A stretch of 64,000 nucleotides of DNA, from positions 186,001 to 250,000 of the forward strand of contig NZ_QVMQ01000011.1 in assembly GCF_010501105.1 (NCBI RefSeq), written 5' to 3'. Made by a program: the position numbers and the translations under genes. Under the pieces are notes generated by a model. That model saw nothing but the letters and a program-made list of their open reading frames with translations. It searched no databases and was not told the DNA's origin. Origin of the DNA: Dysgonomonas sp. 511 (lineage in GTDB: Bacteria; Bacteroidota; Bacteroidia; Bacteroidales; Dysgonomonadaceae). How positions within the stretch are numbered: the stretch's first letter is position 1; each line of letters opens with the position of its first letter. Of this stretch, positions 28,968 through 37,804 are shown piece after piece.

Positions 28968-30662
28968 CTACTTCACCTTAGCCTTAGCCCACGAATCTTT
29001 CAGCGATACCGTACGGTTGAATATAACGTTGCCGGCAGTAGAATCCTTGTCTATACAGAAATATCCTGTACGTTGGAACTGGAACTTATCCCCTTCTTTC
29101 GCATTCTTGAGGTAAGCCTCCATCTTACAACCTTTCAGTATTTTCAGCGAATCGGGGTTAAGCAACTCCCTGAAATCGCGCTCGTCATCCGCAGGATTTT
29201 CTACAACAAACAGGCGGTCGTAGAGGCGCACTTCGGCATCGAAACAATCTTCGGTCGATACCCAGTGGATAGTTCCTTTCACCTTGCGTCCGCTATCGGG
29301 CATACCGCTTTTTGTCAACGGGTCGTATTCGGCATATACCTCTGCTACGTTTCCGTTTTCGTCTTTCTTGCAACCTGTACATTTCACAATGTAACCGTTT
29401 TTCAGGCGTACTTCATTGCCCGGAGTCAGGCGGAAGTATTTTTTAGGAGCATCTTCCATAAAGTCGTCGCGTTCGATAAACAGTTCGCGCGAGAATGTAA
29501 TATTATGGTTTCCTGCATTTTCGTCCTCAGGATTATTCTGGGCGCTCATCACCTCTGTTTGCCCTTCCGGGTAGTTGGTTATAACGAGTTTTATAGGGTC
29601 GAGCACTGCCGAAACACGGGTTGCTATCTTGTTCAGGTCTTCGCGTATGGAATGTTCCAAAAGCCCGATATCGTTCACCCCGTCATATTTGGTGTAACCT
29701 ATCTTATCCATCAGTATACGGATCGACTCAGGGGTATATCCCCTGCGGCGGAATCCCCTGATGGTAGGCATACGCGGGTCGTCCCATCCCGAGAGGATGT
29801 TTTCTTCTACCATCGCCCTGAGGTTGCGCTTGCTTAGCAGGGTATAAGTAAATTGCAGCTTATTGAACTCGTATTGATGCGGGCGGTAATCGCCGGTTGC
29901 CAACTGGTCGATAAACCAGTCGTAAAGTGGACGGTGCACATCAAATTCGAGGGTACACAGCGAATGGGTCACACCTTCTATATAGTCGGACTGCCCGTGT
30001 GCAAAATCGTACATGGGATAGGCATACCATTTGTTGCCTGTGCGATGGTGCGGGTGGTGTATTATGCGGTACATAATAGGATCGCGCATATGCATATTAG
30101 GCGCAGCCATGTCTATCCTGGCACGAAGCACCATGCTGCCTTCAGCCAGTTCGCCGCTGTTCATCTTGTTGAACAGGTCGAGGTTTTCCTCTACCGGGCG
30201 GTTGCGAAACGGGCTTTCTGTGCCTGCCTGCGTAGGCGTACCTTTTTGTTTGGCTATTTCTTCTGCCGATTGTTCGTCAACATAAGCCTTGCCGTCTTTT
30301 ATCATCTGCACGGCAAAATCCCAAAGCTGAGGAAAATAGTCGGATGCGTAGTAAACGTTCGCCCAGTTGTAGCCCAGCCATTTTATATCGTCCATTATAG
30401 AATCTACATATTCCACGTCTTCTTTCACGGGATTGGTGTCATCGAAACGCAGGTTGCAGATACCTCCATACTCTTTGGCAATACCAAAGTCGATGCAAAT
30501 AGCTTTTGCATGCCCTATGTGTAAATAACCATTCGGCTCCGGCGGGAAACGCGTCTGGACACGGCCATCGTTCTTTCCTTCTTTCAGGTCGTTTTCCACT
30601 GCCACCTCTATAAAATTGAGGCTCTTTTTTGGTTCTTCGGGGTTTAAATTACTTTCAGACAT
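28968..30662 (-). CDS. glnS: Glutaminyl-tRNA synthetase
   Basis: Class I synthetase charging tRNA-Gln. 564 residues with P-P-E-P-N-G-Y-L-H-I-G-H (HIGH at 48-51) and the KMSKS-type loop L-L-S-K-R-N-L near residue 275. The R-F-D-D-T-N-P motif and C-terminal beta-barrels typical of GlnRS follow. GluRS-type enzymes lack the P-P-E-P-N-G form. A direct charging route for glutamine is therefore present. Single gene with its own promoter. Confidence 0.96.
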   Translation of the reverse strand: MSESNLNPEEPKKSLNFIEVAVENDLKEGKNDGRVQTRFPPEPNGYLHIGHAKAICIDFGIAKEYGGICNLRFDDTNPVKEDVEYVDSIMDDIKWLGYNWANVYYASDYFPQLWDFAVQMIKDGKAYVDEQSAEEIAKQKGTPTQAGTESPFRNRPVEENLDLFNKMNSGELAEGSMVLRARIDMAAPNMHMRDPIMYRIIHHPHHRTGNKWYAYPMYDFAHGQSDYIEGVTHSLCTLEFDVHRPLYDWFIDQLATGDYRPHQYEFNKLQFTYTLLSKRNLRAMVEENILSGWDDPRMPTIRGFRRRGYTPESIRILMDKIGYTKYDGVNDIGLLEHSIREDLNKIATRVSAVLDPIKLVITNYPEGQTEVMSAQNNPEDENAGNHNITFSRELFIERDDFMEDAPKKYFRLTPGNEVRLKNGYIVKCTGCKKDENGNVAEVYAEYDPLTKSGMPDSGRKVKGTIHWVSTEDCFDAEVRLYDRLFVVENPADDERDFRELLNPDSLKILKGCKMEAYLKNAKEGDKFQFQRTGYFCIDKDSTAGNVIFNRTVSLKDSWAKAKVK

Positions 30663-30709
30663 ACACGTTGATATTTGTTTTCAAATGTTTTATGCAATAA
30701 ATGAAGTTA

Positions 30710-30717
30710 CAAAGATA
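30710..30717 (-). promoter_or_regulatory. Predicted -7 box for glnS
   Basis: TATCTTTG on the minus strand, 48 bases before the start codon. Confidence 0.45.
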
Positions 30718-30788
30718 AATAAATATCTCTCATGTAGTATGTGTACCTTTCAGTTATCGGCCAACAGCCATCAATTAGCAATATCTTT

Positions 30789-31043
30789 AGATACAAGTAA
30801 ACGAGATACGAGATACAAGTTCATAATTTTGTAAGAAACCAACCCGTTTACAGGCACCTTGCATCTCCAAAAAGTAACACTTGTAACATCTTTTCATTAC
30901 TTTTTCCTTGTTACCTTTTCTTTAGATACAAGTAAACAAGATACGAGATACAAGTTCATGTTTTACAAGAAACCAACCCGTTTACTCGTCTACTGGCATC
31001 TTGTATCTCTCTAAAAAGTAACACTTGAACACATTTTTCATTG
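30789..31043. repeat. Dispersed repeat, family B copies 2 and 3 in tandem
   Basis: Two head-to-tail copies (about 30789-30925 and 30926-31043). Each begins GATACAAGTAAAC(G/A)AGATAC and contains GAAACCAACCCGTTTAC and AAAAAGTAACACTTG. A third copy is at 7081-7190. The rest of 30663-31600 holds repeat A copy 2, the psd promoter and nothing coding. Confidence 0.7.
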
Positions 31044-31210
31044 TTTTGCATATTGTGGTTCTTTTATTATTTAATAGCTTTAGGGTCTGTATGGTATAGA
31101 TAAAGTTGTTGGAATTAAATTGAGAGGTGTTGCTTTTTAGCTGATATCTACTGGCCATTTGCGAAGTCATTGATTTTTTGATGTATTAAAAGCCTATTGT
31201 ATATAATAGA

Positions 31211-31353
31211 GCAAACGCATAAAATTTATCCAAACTCAATTCCGAGCTTCGTAGGGGCGAATTATCATTCGCCCGCAGATTTTTTTCTATTTCGGGCGAA
31301 TGATAATTCGCCCCTACAGTAGTCAAAACTGGAATATCATTTTTTCATGCGTT
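31211..31353. repeat. Palindromic repeat, family A copy 2
   Basis: A perfect 25-bp inverted repeat (arms 31251-31275 and 31293-31317; arm core GGGGCGAATTATCATTCGCC) around a 17-base spacer, CAGATTTTTTTCTATTT. Flanks match 6919-7079 in the same orientation while the spacer is inverted between the copies. Confidence 0.8.
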
Positions 31354-31558
31354 AGCCCTGTTGTATATAATGCCTATTTTGGATGGGTAAATGCTGCTTT
31401 TTGTAGCGATCATTGCCTTTGCCCTACTTTTCACACTTTAGTTTTCTCATAAATAAGGAATAGAAGCCACAGCGTAGAAAGTGAAAGGTGAGATAGATGC
31501 TGGTCGTTTTACGGTTAAAAATTAGGAAAGCAAATTTGTATATATCACTAAATAAAGA

Positions 31559-31566
31559 TATTTTTG
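31559..31566 (+). promoter_or_regulatory. Predicted -7 box for psd-pssA
   Basis: TATTTTTG on the plus strand, 35 bases before the psd start. Confidence 0.5.
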
Positions 31567-31600
31567 CAACTCACAATGGTATATTTATATAAATAATAAC

Positions 31601-32266
31601 ATGAAAGTTCATCACGAAGGACGCGATGTTTTAGTAACATACTTCATTATCCTTGCCTTGCTAAACGGGGCATTGTGGTACTTTTTCCATCAGTCTGTAC
31701 TTTCTTATTTCATAGGGGGGATATCGTTGATCCTGTTTCTGATAGTCCTCAACTTTTACCGTAGCCCGTACCGCCGGTTCAAGGGCGAGACCAAGGACAT
31801 TGTTGTGGCTTCGGCAGACGGGAAGATTGTAGCAATAGAGGAAGTGTATGAAAGTGAATATTTTAACGATAGACGCCTGCTTGTTTCCATATTCATGTCG
31901 CCGTTCAACGTGCATGCCAACTGGTATCCTATAAACGGGAAAGTGTTGGAATCTAAGCATCACGACGGGAGGTTTATGGCTGCGTACCTGCCAAAATCGA
32001 GTACCGAGAACGAACGCTCGACCGTGGTAATGGAAACCGAAGACGGCAAGCATCAGATATTGCTGCGTCAGGTGGCAGGGGCTATGGCCCGCCGCATTGT
32101 TACCTATGCTCGGGTAGGGGAAGTGGCTCATATCGACGAGCATCTGGGTTTTATCAAGCTAGGCTCGCGGGTTGATGTTTATCTGCCTCTCGGCACTGAG
32201 ATATTGGTGGAGATGGATCAAAAAGTAACAGGCAACCAAACTGTTATTGCAAAATTTAAACCCTGA
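31601..32266 (+). CDS. psd: Phosphatidylserine decarboxylase (short form)
   Basis: Makes phosphatidylethanolamine from phosphatidylserine. 221 residues: two N-terminal membrane helices (about 12-52) and a decarboxylase core with F-M-S-P-F-N-V-H-A-N-W (about 97-107). The self-cleavage site that generates the pyruvoyl group is in K-L-G-S-R near residue 189, the usual Gly-Ser pair. It is followed within seven bases by pssA, which supplies its substrate. Confidence 0.93.
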   Translation: MKVHHEGRDVLVTYFIILALLNGALWYFFHQSVLSYFIGGISLILFLIVLNFYRSPYRRFKGETKDIVVASADGKIVAIEEVYESEYFNDRRLLVSIFMSPFNVHANWYPINGKVLESKHHDGRFMAAYLPKSSTENERSTVVMETEDGKHQILLRQVAGAMARRIVTYARVGEVAHIDEHLGFIKLGSRVDVYLPLGTEILVEMDQKVTGNQTVIAKFKP

Positions 32267-32272
32267 TTGAGA

Positions 32273-32992
32273 ATGAAAAACTATATACCGAATACCCTGA
32301 CATCCCTTAACTTGCTTTCGGGATGTATTGCTTCTGTAATGGCTTTCCACGGGAAATTCCTTTGTGTCGTGGCATGGGTTATTGTTGCCGCTATTTTCGA
32401 CTTTTGCGACGGTTTTACTGCGCGCTTGCTCAAAGCTTATTCGCCATTGGGTAAAGAGTTGGATTCGCTGGCAGACATGGTTAGCTTTGGGGTAGCGCCG
32501 GCCATTGCTGTATTTACATTCCTGTCGATGAATATGCATGTAATTTCGGGCAATGCGTTCGTTGTTGCATATTTGCCATATGTAGCTTTCTTGCTTACAG
32601 TATTTTCGGCTATGCGCCTGGCCAAGTTTAATGTAGATACACGGCAAACGAGCTCGTTTATGGGATTGAATACACCTGCAAATGCAATGTTTTGGATAAG
32701 CCTTAGCTATGGTCTTGCCAATATGCCTGTGGTGAGTGCTATGCTGATATATACGGTGCTGTTTGGCATTGTCTTGTTCTCTTTGCTGATGGTATCGGAA
32801 ATCCCGATGTTTGCATTTAAGATAAAGAATTTGAAGTTTGCAGGGAATGAATATCGCTATATTCTGGTGATAGGTACTATAATAATGCTTATCGCAGCCG
32901 AGGTCGTGCTTCATTCGTTTATATTGGGTATTGCGGGGGCTGTATTGTTTTACATAGCTTTGTCGCTTATAAGTAACAGAAAAACAGCGTAG
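32273..32992 (+). CDS. pssA: CDP-diacylglycerol-serine O-phosphatidyltransferase
   Basis: Makes phosphatidylserine from CDP-diacylglycerol and serine. About 239 residues with several membrane helices and the CDP-alcohol phosphatidyltransferase motif D-G-F-T-A-R...G-K-E-L-D-S-L-A-D near residues 45-68. I prefer ATG 32273 to the in-frame TTG at 32267. Cotranscribed with psd; together with cdsA at 2528 these cover the route from phosphatidic acid to phosphatidylethanolamine. Confidence 0.93.
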   Translation: MKNYIPNTLTSLNLLSGCIASVMAFHGKFLCVVAWVIVAAIFDFCDGFTARLLKAYSPLGKELDSLADMVSFGVAPAIAVFTFLSMNMHVISGNAFVVAYLPYVAFLLTVFSAMRLAKFNVDTRQTSSFMGLNTPANAMFWISLSYGLANMPVVSAMLIYTVLFGIVLFSLLMVSEIPMFAFKIKNLKFAGNEYRYILVIGTIIMLIAAEVVLHSFILGIAGAVLFYIALSLISNRKTA

Positions 32993-33100
32993 ATAGCGGA
33001 CTTCCGTTAATATTATCTGTAATTTTCTTGATAAAAGTTTGCTCAATTCGTCGAAAAGCAGTAATATTGCAACCGATTTCGGGTTAACCGCCGAAAATCA

Positions 33101-33174
33101 GGTCCTATAGCTCAGTTGGTTAGAGCATCTGACTCATAATCAGGGGGTCCCTGGTTCAAGCCCAGGTGGGACCA
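33101..33174 (+). tRNA. tRNA with CAU anticodon (elongator Met or Ile2)
   Basis: A full cloverleaf can be drawn: acceptor GGTCCTA/TGGGACC, D-loop AGCTCAGTTGGTTAGAGC, anticodon loop CTCATAA (anticodon CAT), T-arm CCTGG TTCAAGC CCAGG. The CAU anticodon fits elongator methionine or lysidine-modified isoleucine tRNA, and I cannot separate them by eye. The 3' end is the integration site of the 18.7-kb island; the inserted element restores the tRNA sequence. Confidence 0.93.
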
Positions 33175-33176
33175 CA
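33162..33176. repeat. attL of the island (tRNA 3' end)
   Basis: CCAGGTGGGACCACA, identical to 51832-51846. It overlaps the T-arm, acceptor stem and discriminator base of the tRNA. Confidence 0.85.
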
Positions 33177-33189
33177 TTTTACAACAGAT

Positions 33190-33230
33190 AATCCATTGAT
33201 AATTAGTAATTTATCAGTGGATTTTTCTTT
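33190..33230 (+). terminator. Hairpin terminator just inside the island's left end
   Basis: AATCCATTGATAA at 33190-33202 pairs (one mismatch) with TTATCAGTGGATT at 33211-33223, followed by T-rich sequence. It would end the tRNA transcript, so the island brought its own terminator. Confidence 0.55.
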
Positions 33231-33258
33231 TTGGGGTACACTGTGGGGTATATTTTTG
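33231..33258. repeat. Possible integrase arm sites, left end
   Basis: Two near-copies of TGGGGTA(C/T)A (TTGGGGTACACTGTGGGGTA, then TATTTTTG). The unit TGGGGTATATTTT recurs twice at 51682-51708 near the other end, in the same orientation. Confidence 0.45.
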
Positions 33259-33405
33259 TATGCTACATCCCCCCTATATATAAGTAAGACTCCTGTATCC
33301 ACCTAGGTAAAACATATTGAGCTATGGGGTGCTTATGAACTATGGATTACTGTCTGTTTGTCGACATACTAAATTTTCCAAAGTGTCAGGGTAAATATAT
33401 TTGAA

Positions 33406-35103
33406 CTATATTAAGCCATTTTGAGCTATTCTAACAAGTTTCTTTGGTCTGCTATACAATTCAATAGAAAAGCTTGGAAACAGGCTATAAGTATTATAAA
33501 TCTCTTTCATTATCGCTTCTATTTCATTGTGGTTACAACTCTCATTATTGGGTGTGTCGAGTATCACAATCGCATCATGTATATTGATAGCATCATATCC
33601 TGTTTCCTTGTATATACTTTCTAAGATTTGATAGAATAATTCGCTCTCCATCTTCATAATAATATGGCTTAACTTGGTTTCATCTCCCTTTGGCTTCAAT
33701 TCATTGATAACTTTATATACATTGGGATATATGGATTTGAAAACCTTACCATATTCTTTATAAGCCATCGTTTTTGTTTTAGAATAGAAAACCTCTGCAA
33801 ACATTTGGGCTTTTAACTCGCCTCTGTCAAGGGCTTCCAATCCTTGTGATTTGCAAGCTTCTAATAGCTCCTCCCACATACGTCCTTGTGAGGTCTTATA
33901 GATATACTTCTTTACATCAACAGGAATATTAGGAATATCATTCAATAATTTATCTATATTGTTGTTTATTAATTTATTATGTGGATTCTCATAAACATAA
34001 TGGGTAGAAAGATTATTATTGGATATAAGTATATTATATATATTGATATCTTTATTTACAATATTATTAAATAATTCATTATCAGAATAATATATTAATA
34101 ATAGTTTATTCAATAATAATGGATGTGAGTTCTTTATATCTATGGAGAATTTAATATTAAGAAATTGTTTTAAATCTTTTGGGGTATTGGTAAGAATATG
34201 ATATATCCTGTTATCATTATCAATTTTATTTATTGTAAAAGGGCCATTTTCCTGATAGGTATATTTGTTATATATGTTTAGATAATATTCTTTTTGAATA
34301 GGTTTATTTTGCTCATATTCTTTGTTATTATATATGAATTTCTCACATTCATCAGTAAAAGCCATTTTAAGCCTTAGCAAGCAATTATCATATCTCTCAA
34401 CTATAAACTTATCCCTGTCAGATAAACGATTGAATTTAGCTCTTTTATATGCTTCAAATTGTTCGTAACCTTTATAAATATATTTTTTGATTGTTACATT
34501 GGATTCAGGTTTCGTTTTTATGGAGGATATATATTTATCCTTTATACGATATGCCCTTGAACTCTTTCCAATGGTATAAGCCCCATCAGTGTCAATAAAC
34601 CCAATTCTAAGCAAAGTATATAAAGCTATATTATAGTCATTTCCAATGATATCTTTTAATAGTTCTGAATTGACTTTGGTATATCCATTTTCATTATTGG
34701 TACACCTTGAACAAAATAGATGGATAAGGTAATTGAATTTGTGATGTAATTTCGTTTTATGTTGTCTCCCTATTGGTTTTAAATCCAATTTTCTTTGTAT
34801 TTCGCTATATTTCCATTCTTTCTCTTGTTTTGCTAGTGCAAGGTTCATCCTTTCTGATATATCATCTATTGTAAGTTCTTCGTTAGACTTATTACTATCA
34901 ATAATAAAATCTTTAGGGGTATTCTCATAATTATGGCAAAATTCCCTTTCTTCATCTGTGAACTTTGAATATTTTATATGTTGGGATATAATATAATCTG
35001 TATTCAGTTTATTATCGATATGGTTCAGCCCATCAACATAATATAATAGGAATTCTCCTTTTTTTAGTTTCTTTTTCTTCGACCTAAAACTGTCTTTTTC
35101 CAT
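33406..35103 (-). CDS. Polymerase-like protein, possible replication protein
   Basis: 565 residues, cytoplasmic and lysine-rich. I recognise no named family with certainty. The C-terminal 250 residues look like a polymerase palm: I-D-I-K-N-S-H-P at 321-328 resembles motif A, L-S-H-I-I-M-K-M-E-S-E near 478-488 is a conserved-looking helix, and I-N-I-H-D-A-I-V-I at 507-515 resembles motif C of family A DNA polymerases (H-D-E). A region N-R-I-Y-H-I-L-T-N-T-P-K-D (298-310) precedes it. The N-terminal half (about 80-200) could be a winged-helix domain. Position at the edge of an integrative element fits an autonomous replication role. Confidence 0.5.
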   Translation of the reverse strand: MEKDSFRSKKKKLKKGEFLLYYVDGLNHIDNKLNTDYIISQHIKYSKFTDEEREFCHNYENTPKDFIIDSNKSNEELTIDDISERMNLALAKQEKEWKYSEIQRKLDLKPIGRQHKTKLHHKFNYLIHLFCSRCTNNENGYTKVNSELLKDIIGNDYNIALYTLLRIGFIDTDGAYTIGKSSRAYRIKDKYISSIKTKPESNVTIKKYIYKGYEQFEAYKRAKFNRLSDRDKFIVERYDNCLLRLKMAFTDECEKFIYNNKEYEQNKPIQKEYYLNIYNKYTYQENGPFTINKIDNDNRIYHILTNTPKDLKQFLNIKFSIDIKNSHPLLLNKLLLIYYSDNELFNNIVNKDINIYNILISNNNLSTHYVYENPHNKLINNNIDKLLNDIPNIPVDVKKYIYKTSQGRMWEELLEACKSQGLEALDRGELKAQMFAEVFYSKTKTMAYKEYGKVFKSIYPNVYKVINELKPKGDETKLSHIIMKMESELFYQILESIYKETGYDAINIHDAIVILDTPNNESCNHNEIEAIMKEIYNTYSLFPSFSIELYSRPKKLVRIAQNGLI

Positions 35104-35180
35104 TTTTCTTAATATTTATATATAAATATAGTTCAATAAAGAAAAAAGTCAAGTATAATGAAAATAATAGTAACAGAGAT

Positions 35181-35369
35181 ATGGCAAAACGATTATTCAG
35201 AGAGGCAAGTGAGGCTACCAAAACAAAGATGTCAATTAAGAAGCAAGGAATTTTAAACCCCAATTATGGACGAACTCAAAGTGATGAGACAAAGCAGAAA
35301 ATTAGTCAGAAAATGAAGGCTTATTGGGAAACTATTCCTAATAAACCTTCTGATAATGAGGATATTTAA
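35181..35369 (+). CDS. Stand-alone NUMOD3-type DNA-binding protein
   Basis: 62 residues: S-E-A-T-K-T-K-M-S...N-P-N-Y-G-R-T-Q-S-D-E-T-K-Q-K-I-S-Q-K-M-K matches the NUMOD3 module, a minor-groove-binding helix normally attached to GIY-YIG or HNH homing nucleases. No nuclease domain is present here or next to it, so it is either a remnant or a free DNA-binding protein. It is divergent from the polymerase-like gene and could act on their shared upstream region. Confidence 0.55.
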   Translation: MAKRLFREASEATKTKMSIKKQGILNPNYGRTQSDETKQKISQKMKAYWETIPNKPSDNEDI

Positions 35370-35562
35370 TGAGTATTTTGACACGTCTATTAGTGTATTT
35401 CTATTTAATTACCACTAAATAGAAACGCATAATTAACTAATTGTCAATGTATTATATTTTCGCTAATGATTTCTAGAATGCAAATATGTGATGCGTTGAT
35501 AATACAATGTTTATGATTTGGAATTTTCTAAAAATCATAATGTCTTCCATAGTTTTTAGATT

Positions 35563-36657
35563 TTATCTTTCTCGTTTCCCATCTTTAAATATTGCAACAT
35601 TTGTCAGTTTTCCATCACATGAGTAAGACTTAGATACTCCATTCTGTTTACCTCCAATGTATGTATCTTCAAATCTCAATTGTCCATTAGGCCAATAGCT
35701 CTTACTCATACCCTCCAATTTATTATTTTTATATGCTTTTTCTTTATTCAACCCATTTTTATCATAGTATTTGAATATCCCATTTTTTTTACCTCCAATG
35801 TATGTTCCTTCTTCTTTCAATTGTCCATTTTCCAAATAGCTTTTACATATTCCCTCTAACTCTCCATATTTATATGTACTTTCATATTCCAATTGCCCAT
35901 TCTTATAGTAGAGCTTAGATACTACATTTCTTTCACCTCCAATGTATGTTTCTTCTCTCATCAATTGTCCATCTTCATAGTAAGATTTGTATATCCCATC
36001 TTCTAATTTCCCATCTTTATATATTCTTTCTGTTACCAATTGCCCATTCTTATGATAGGATTTGTATACTCCATTTTCTTTACCTCCAATGTATGTTTCT
36101 TCTCTTTCAAGTTGTCCATTTTCATAATATGACTTGTGTACCCCATTTTTTTTACCTTCAATGTATGTTTCTTCTCTCATCAATTGTCCATCTTCATAGT
36201 ATAATTTGAATACTCCATTTTCCTTACCTCTAATGTATGTTTCTTCTCTTTCAAGTTGTCCATTTTCATAATATGACTTGTATACTCCATTCTTTTTACC
36301 TTCAATGTATGTCTCTTCTCTCATCAATTGTCCATCTTCATAATATAATTTGAATACTCCATTTTCTTTACCTCCAATGTATGTTCCTTCTACCTCAAGC
36401 TGTCCATTTTCATAGTAAAATTTCGCATCACCATGCATCAATCCATTTTTTAGATTTCCTTCTATTTTTAATTGTCCATTTTGATAATATGAAGTACATT
36501 TTCCAGTGAATGGGGTTTTTGAATTGACTCTATAAAAAACACCATCATGTTCTTGTAATTCTTCTATATCAACAATTTTCTCTTGGCAACTCGCTGAAAT
36601 TGTCGATAGTAACAATATAATTAGAATATTGTTGAAATAATTTAACCCTTTTGTCAT
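35563..36657 (-). CDS. MORN-repeat (YwqK-like) lipoprotein
   Basis: 364 residues. N-terminal signal with lipobox I-S-A-S-C (about Cys24), then about 13 MORN_2-type units of 23 residues with consensus Y-Y-E-N-G-Q-L-x-x-E-x-T-Y-I-G-G-K-x-N-G-V-x-K-S. Such repeats occur in bacterial YwqK-family proteins, sometimes annotated as antitoxins, and in membrane-associated proteins. Adjacent units are nearly identical in DNA between about 35930 and 36390. It is the last gene of the island's minus-strand cluster, 20 bases after the SH3 lipoprotein gene. Confidence 0.75.
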   Translation of the reverse strand: MTKGLNYFNNILIILLLSTISASCQEKIVDIEELQEHDGVFYRVNSKTPFTGKCTSYYQNGQLKIEGNLKNGLMHGDAKFYYENGQLEVEGTYIGGKENGVFKLYYEDGQLMREETYIEGKKNGVYKSYYENGQLEREETYIRGKENGVFKLYYEDGQLMREETYIEGKKNGVHKSYYENGQLEREETYIGGKENGVYKSYHKNGQLVTERIYKDGKLEDGIYKSYYEDGQLMREETYIGGERNVVSKLYYKNGQLEYESTYKYGELEGICKSYLENGQLKEEGTYIGGKKNGIFKYYDKNGLNKEKAYKNNKLEGMSKSYWPNGQLRFEDTYIGGKQNGVSKSYSCDGKLTNVAIFKDGKRER

Positions 36658-36677
36658 AAGATTTATATTTAACTGTT

Positions 36678-37637
36678 TTATTGCATTCTATACTCTCGTC
36701 CTGTTTCATCAAATAATATATTGGGAGTTGCAAATGAAAATCGAGCAGTCTTCCCACTATAAGTACTTCTTAATAGAAATGTCACACTTGTTCCTTCGCT
36801 ATAAGTTGAATGTTTTATCACCTCTATTGGACCTGTTGCGATTCCTTTTAAATATGCAATATTCTCAGAATTGACATATCTAAATGTTATATCATCACTT
36901 AAAGACTTAAATGTCCTATTATTAATATATGCTCTGAAATCCATTTCAGAATTGATGGTAATTGAACTATTGTTGGAAAAATTATTTGAATTATTCTTTT
37001 GGTTATTTGAAATAATCTTTACGCATGATTTGTGTATCCAACCTTTTGAATTATTTTTATATTCAACAATTTTATACCAATTCCCATTTAGAACAGGATT
37101 AATATAGAAAATCTCATCTTCATAAATCTTATATAGAATATCAGATGATGTATTTGGTTCTTTTCTCGCATTTGTCCAACCATCCTTATCATTAATGACA
37201 GCAGTTAGCTTATTTGATTGTAATCCATTTTGAATTTTAGTTAGTTTTTCTTTCGTATTATCATCCAAATCAGAAATTTTTGAAAATATATCTGAGTTGT
37301 AGACCAAAATCCCCTTATCCCTATCTATTTGAAATCTATGTTCTGCATGAGTAGGGAAATTATCACAAACTGAATTATCAAAACCATCCAAAACTAAATA
37401 CTCAAACCTTCCAAATAAAGAATCCATTTCATATTTCCCTTCATAGTTGAAGCACATATCGTCTGTATATATAGCAGTATTTTCTCCAATGTATAGAAGT
37501 AGACCTCCATCACATTGGTGATTAGTTGTTCCCCAAATACCAATCAATTCATTCTTTTCCTTACCATTCTTGTTTTTACATCCTATAAGTCCTAATAAAA
37601 GAACAATGAGAATAAATGCTTGTGTAATCTGTTTCAT
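36678..37637 (-). CDS. SH3-domain lipoprotein
   Basis: About 319 residues from ATG 37637; the longer frame adds 17 residues ahead of a proper signal sequence. Lipobox G-L-I-G-C (about Cys20). The middle (about 150-215) is a bacterial SH3_3 domain: T-A-V-I-N-D-K-D-G-W-T-N-A-R...Y-K-I-V-E-Y-K-N-N-S-K-G-W-I-H-K-S-C. These domains often bind cell-wall peptides. The C-terminal part is unknown. Confidence 0.7.
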   Translation of the reverse strand: MKQITQAFILIVLLLGLIGCKNKNGKEKNELIGIWGTTNHQCDGGLLLYIGENTAIYTDDMCFNYEGKYEMDSLFGRFEYLVLDGFDNSVCDNFPTHAEHRFQIDRDKGILVYNSDIFSKISDLDDNTKEKLTKIQNGLQSNKLTAVINDKDGWTNARKEPNTSSDILYKIYEDEIFYINPVLNGNWYKIVEYKNNSKGWIHKSCVKIISNNQKNNSNNFSNNSSITINSEMDFRAYINNRTFKSLSDDITFRYVNSENIAYLKGIATGPIEVIKHSTYSEGTSVTFLLRSTYSGKTARFSFATPNILFDETGREYRMQ

Positions 37638-37804
37638 ACTTGCTTGAGATGTTATGTTTTCTTTTTTACTTTCATCAATATGGTACACCTTGTATTATTC
37701 GCAATATCTGCTTTTGAGATATCTAATATTTCTGTATTCTGATATTTTTTTTCAAGGTCAACAACTATCATTTTTTCCCTTGACTACATTTTCATCTTAA
37801 TATA

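Noticed and set aside
28884-29837. 317-codon plus-strand frame
   Set aside because: Antisense to glnS, with no promoter or motif. A shadow of the synthetase codons.
32159-33046. 295-codon minus-strand frame over pssA
   Set aside because: Rich in His, Arg, Tyr and Lys with no hydrophobic core; it is the reverse strand of pssA and psd.
35930-36390. Possible CRISPR array because of regular 69-base spacing
   Set aside because: The repeats are in frame within a MORN protein and there are no unique spacers or cas genes.
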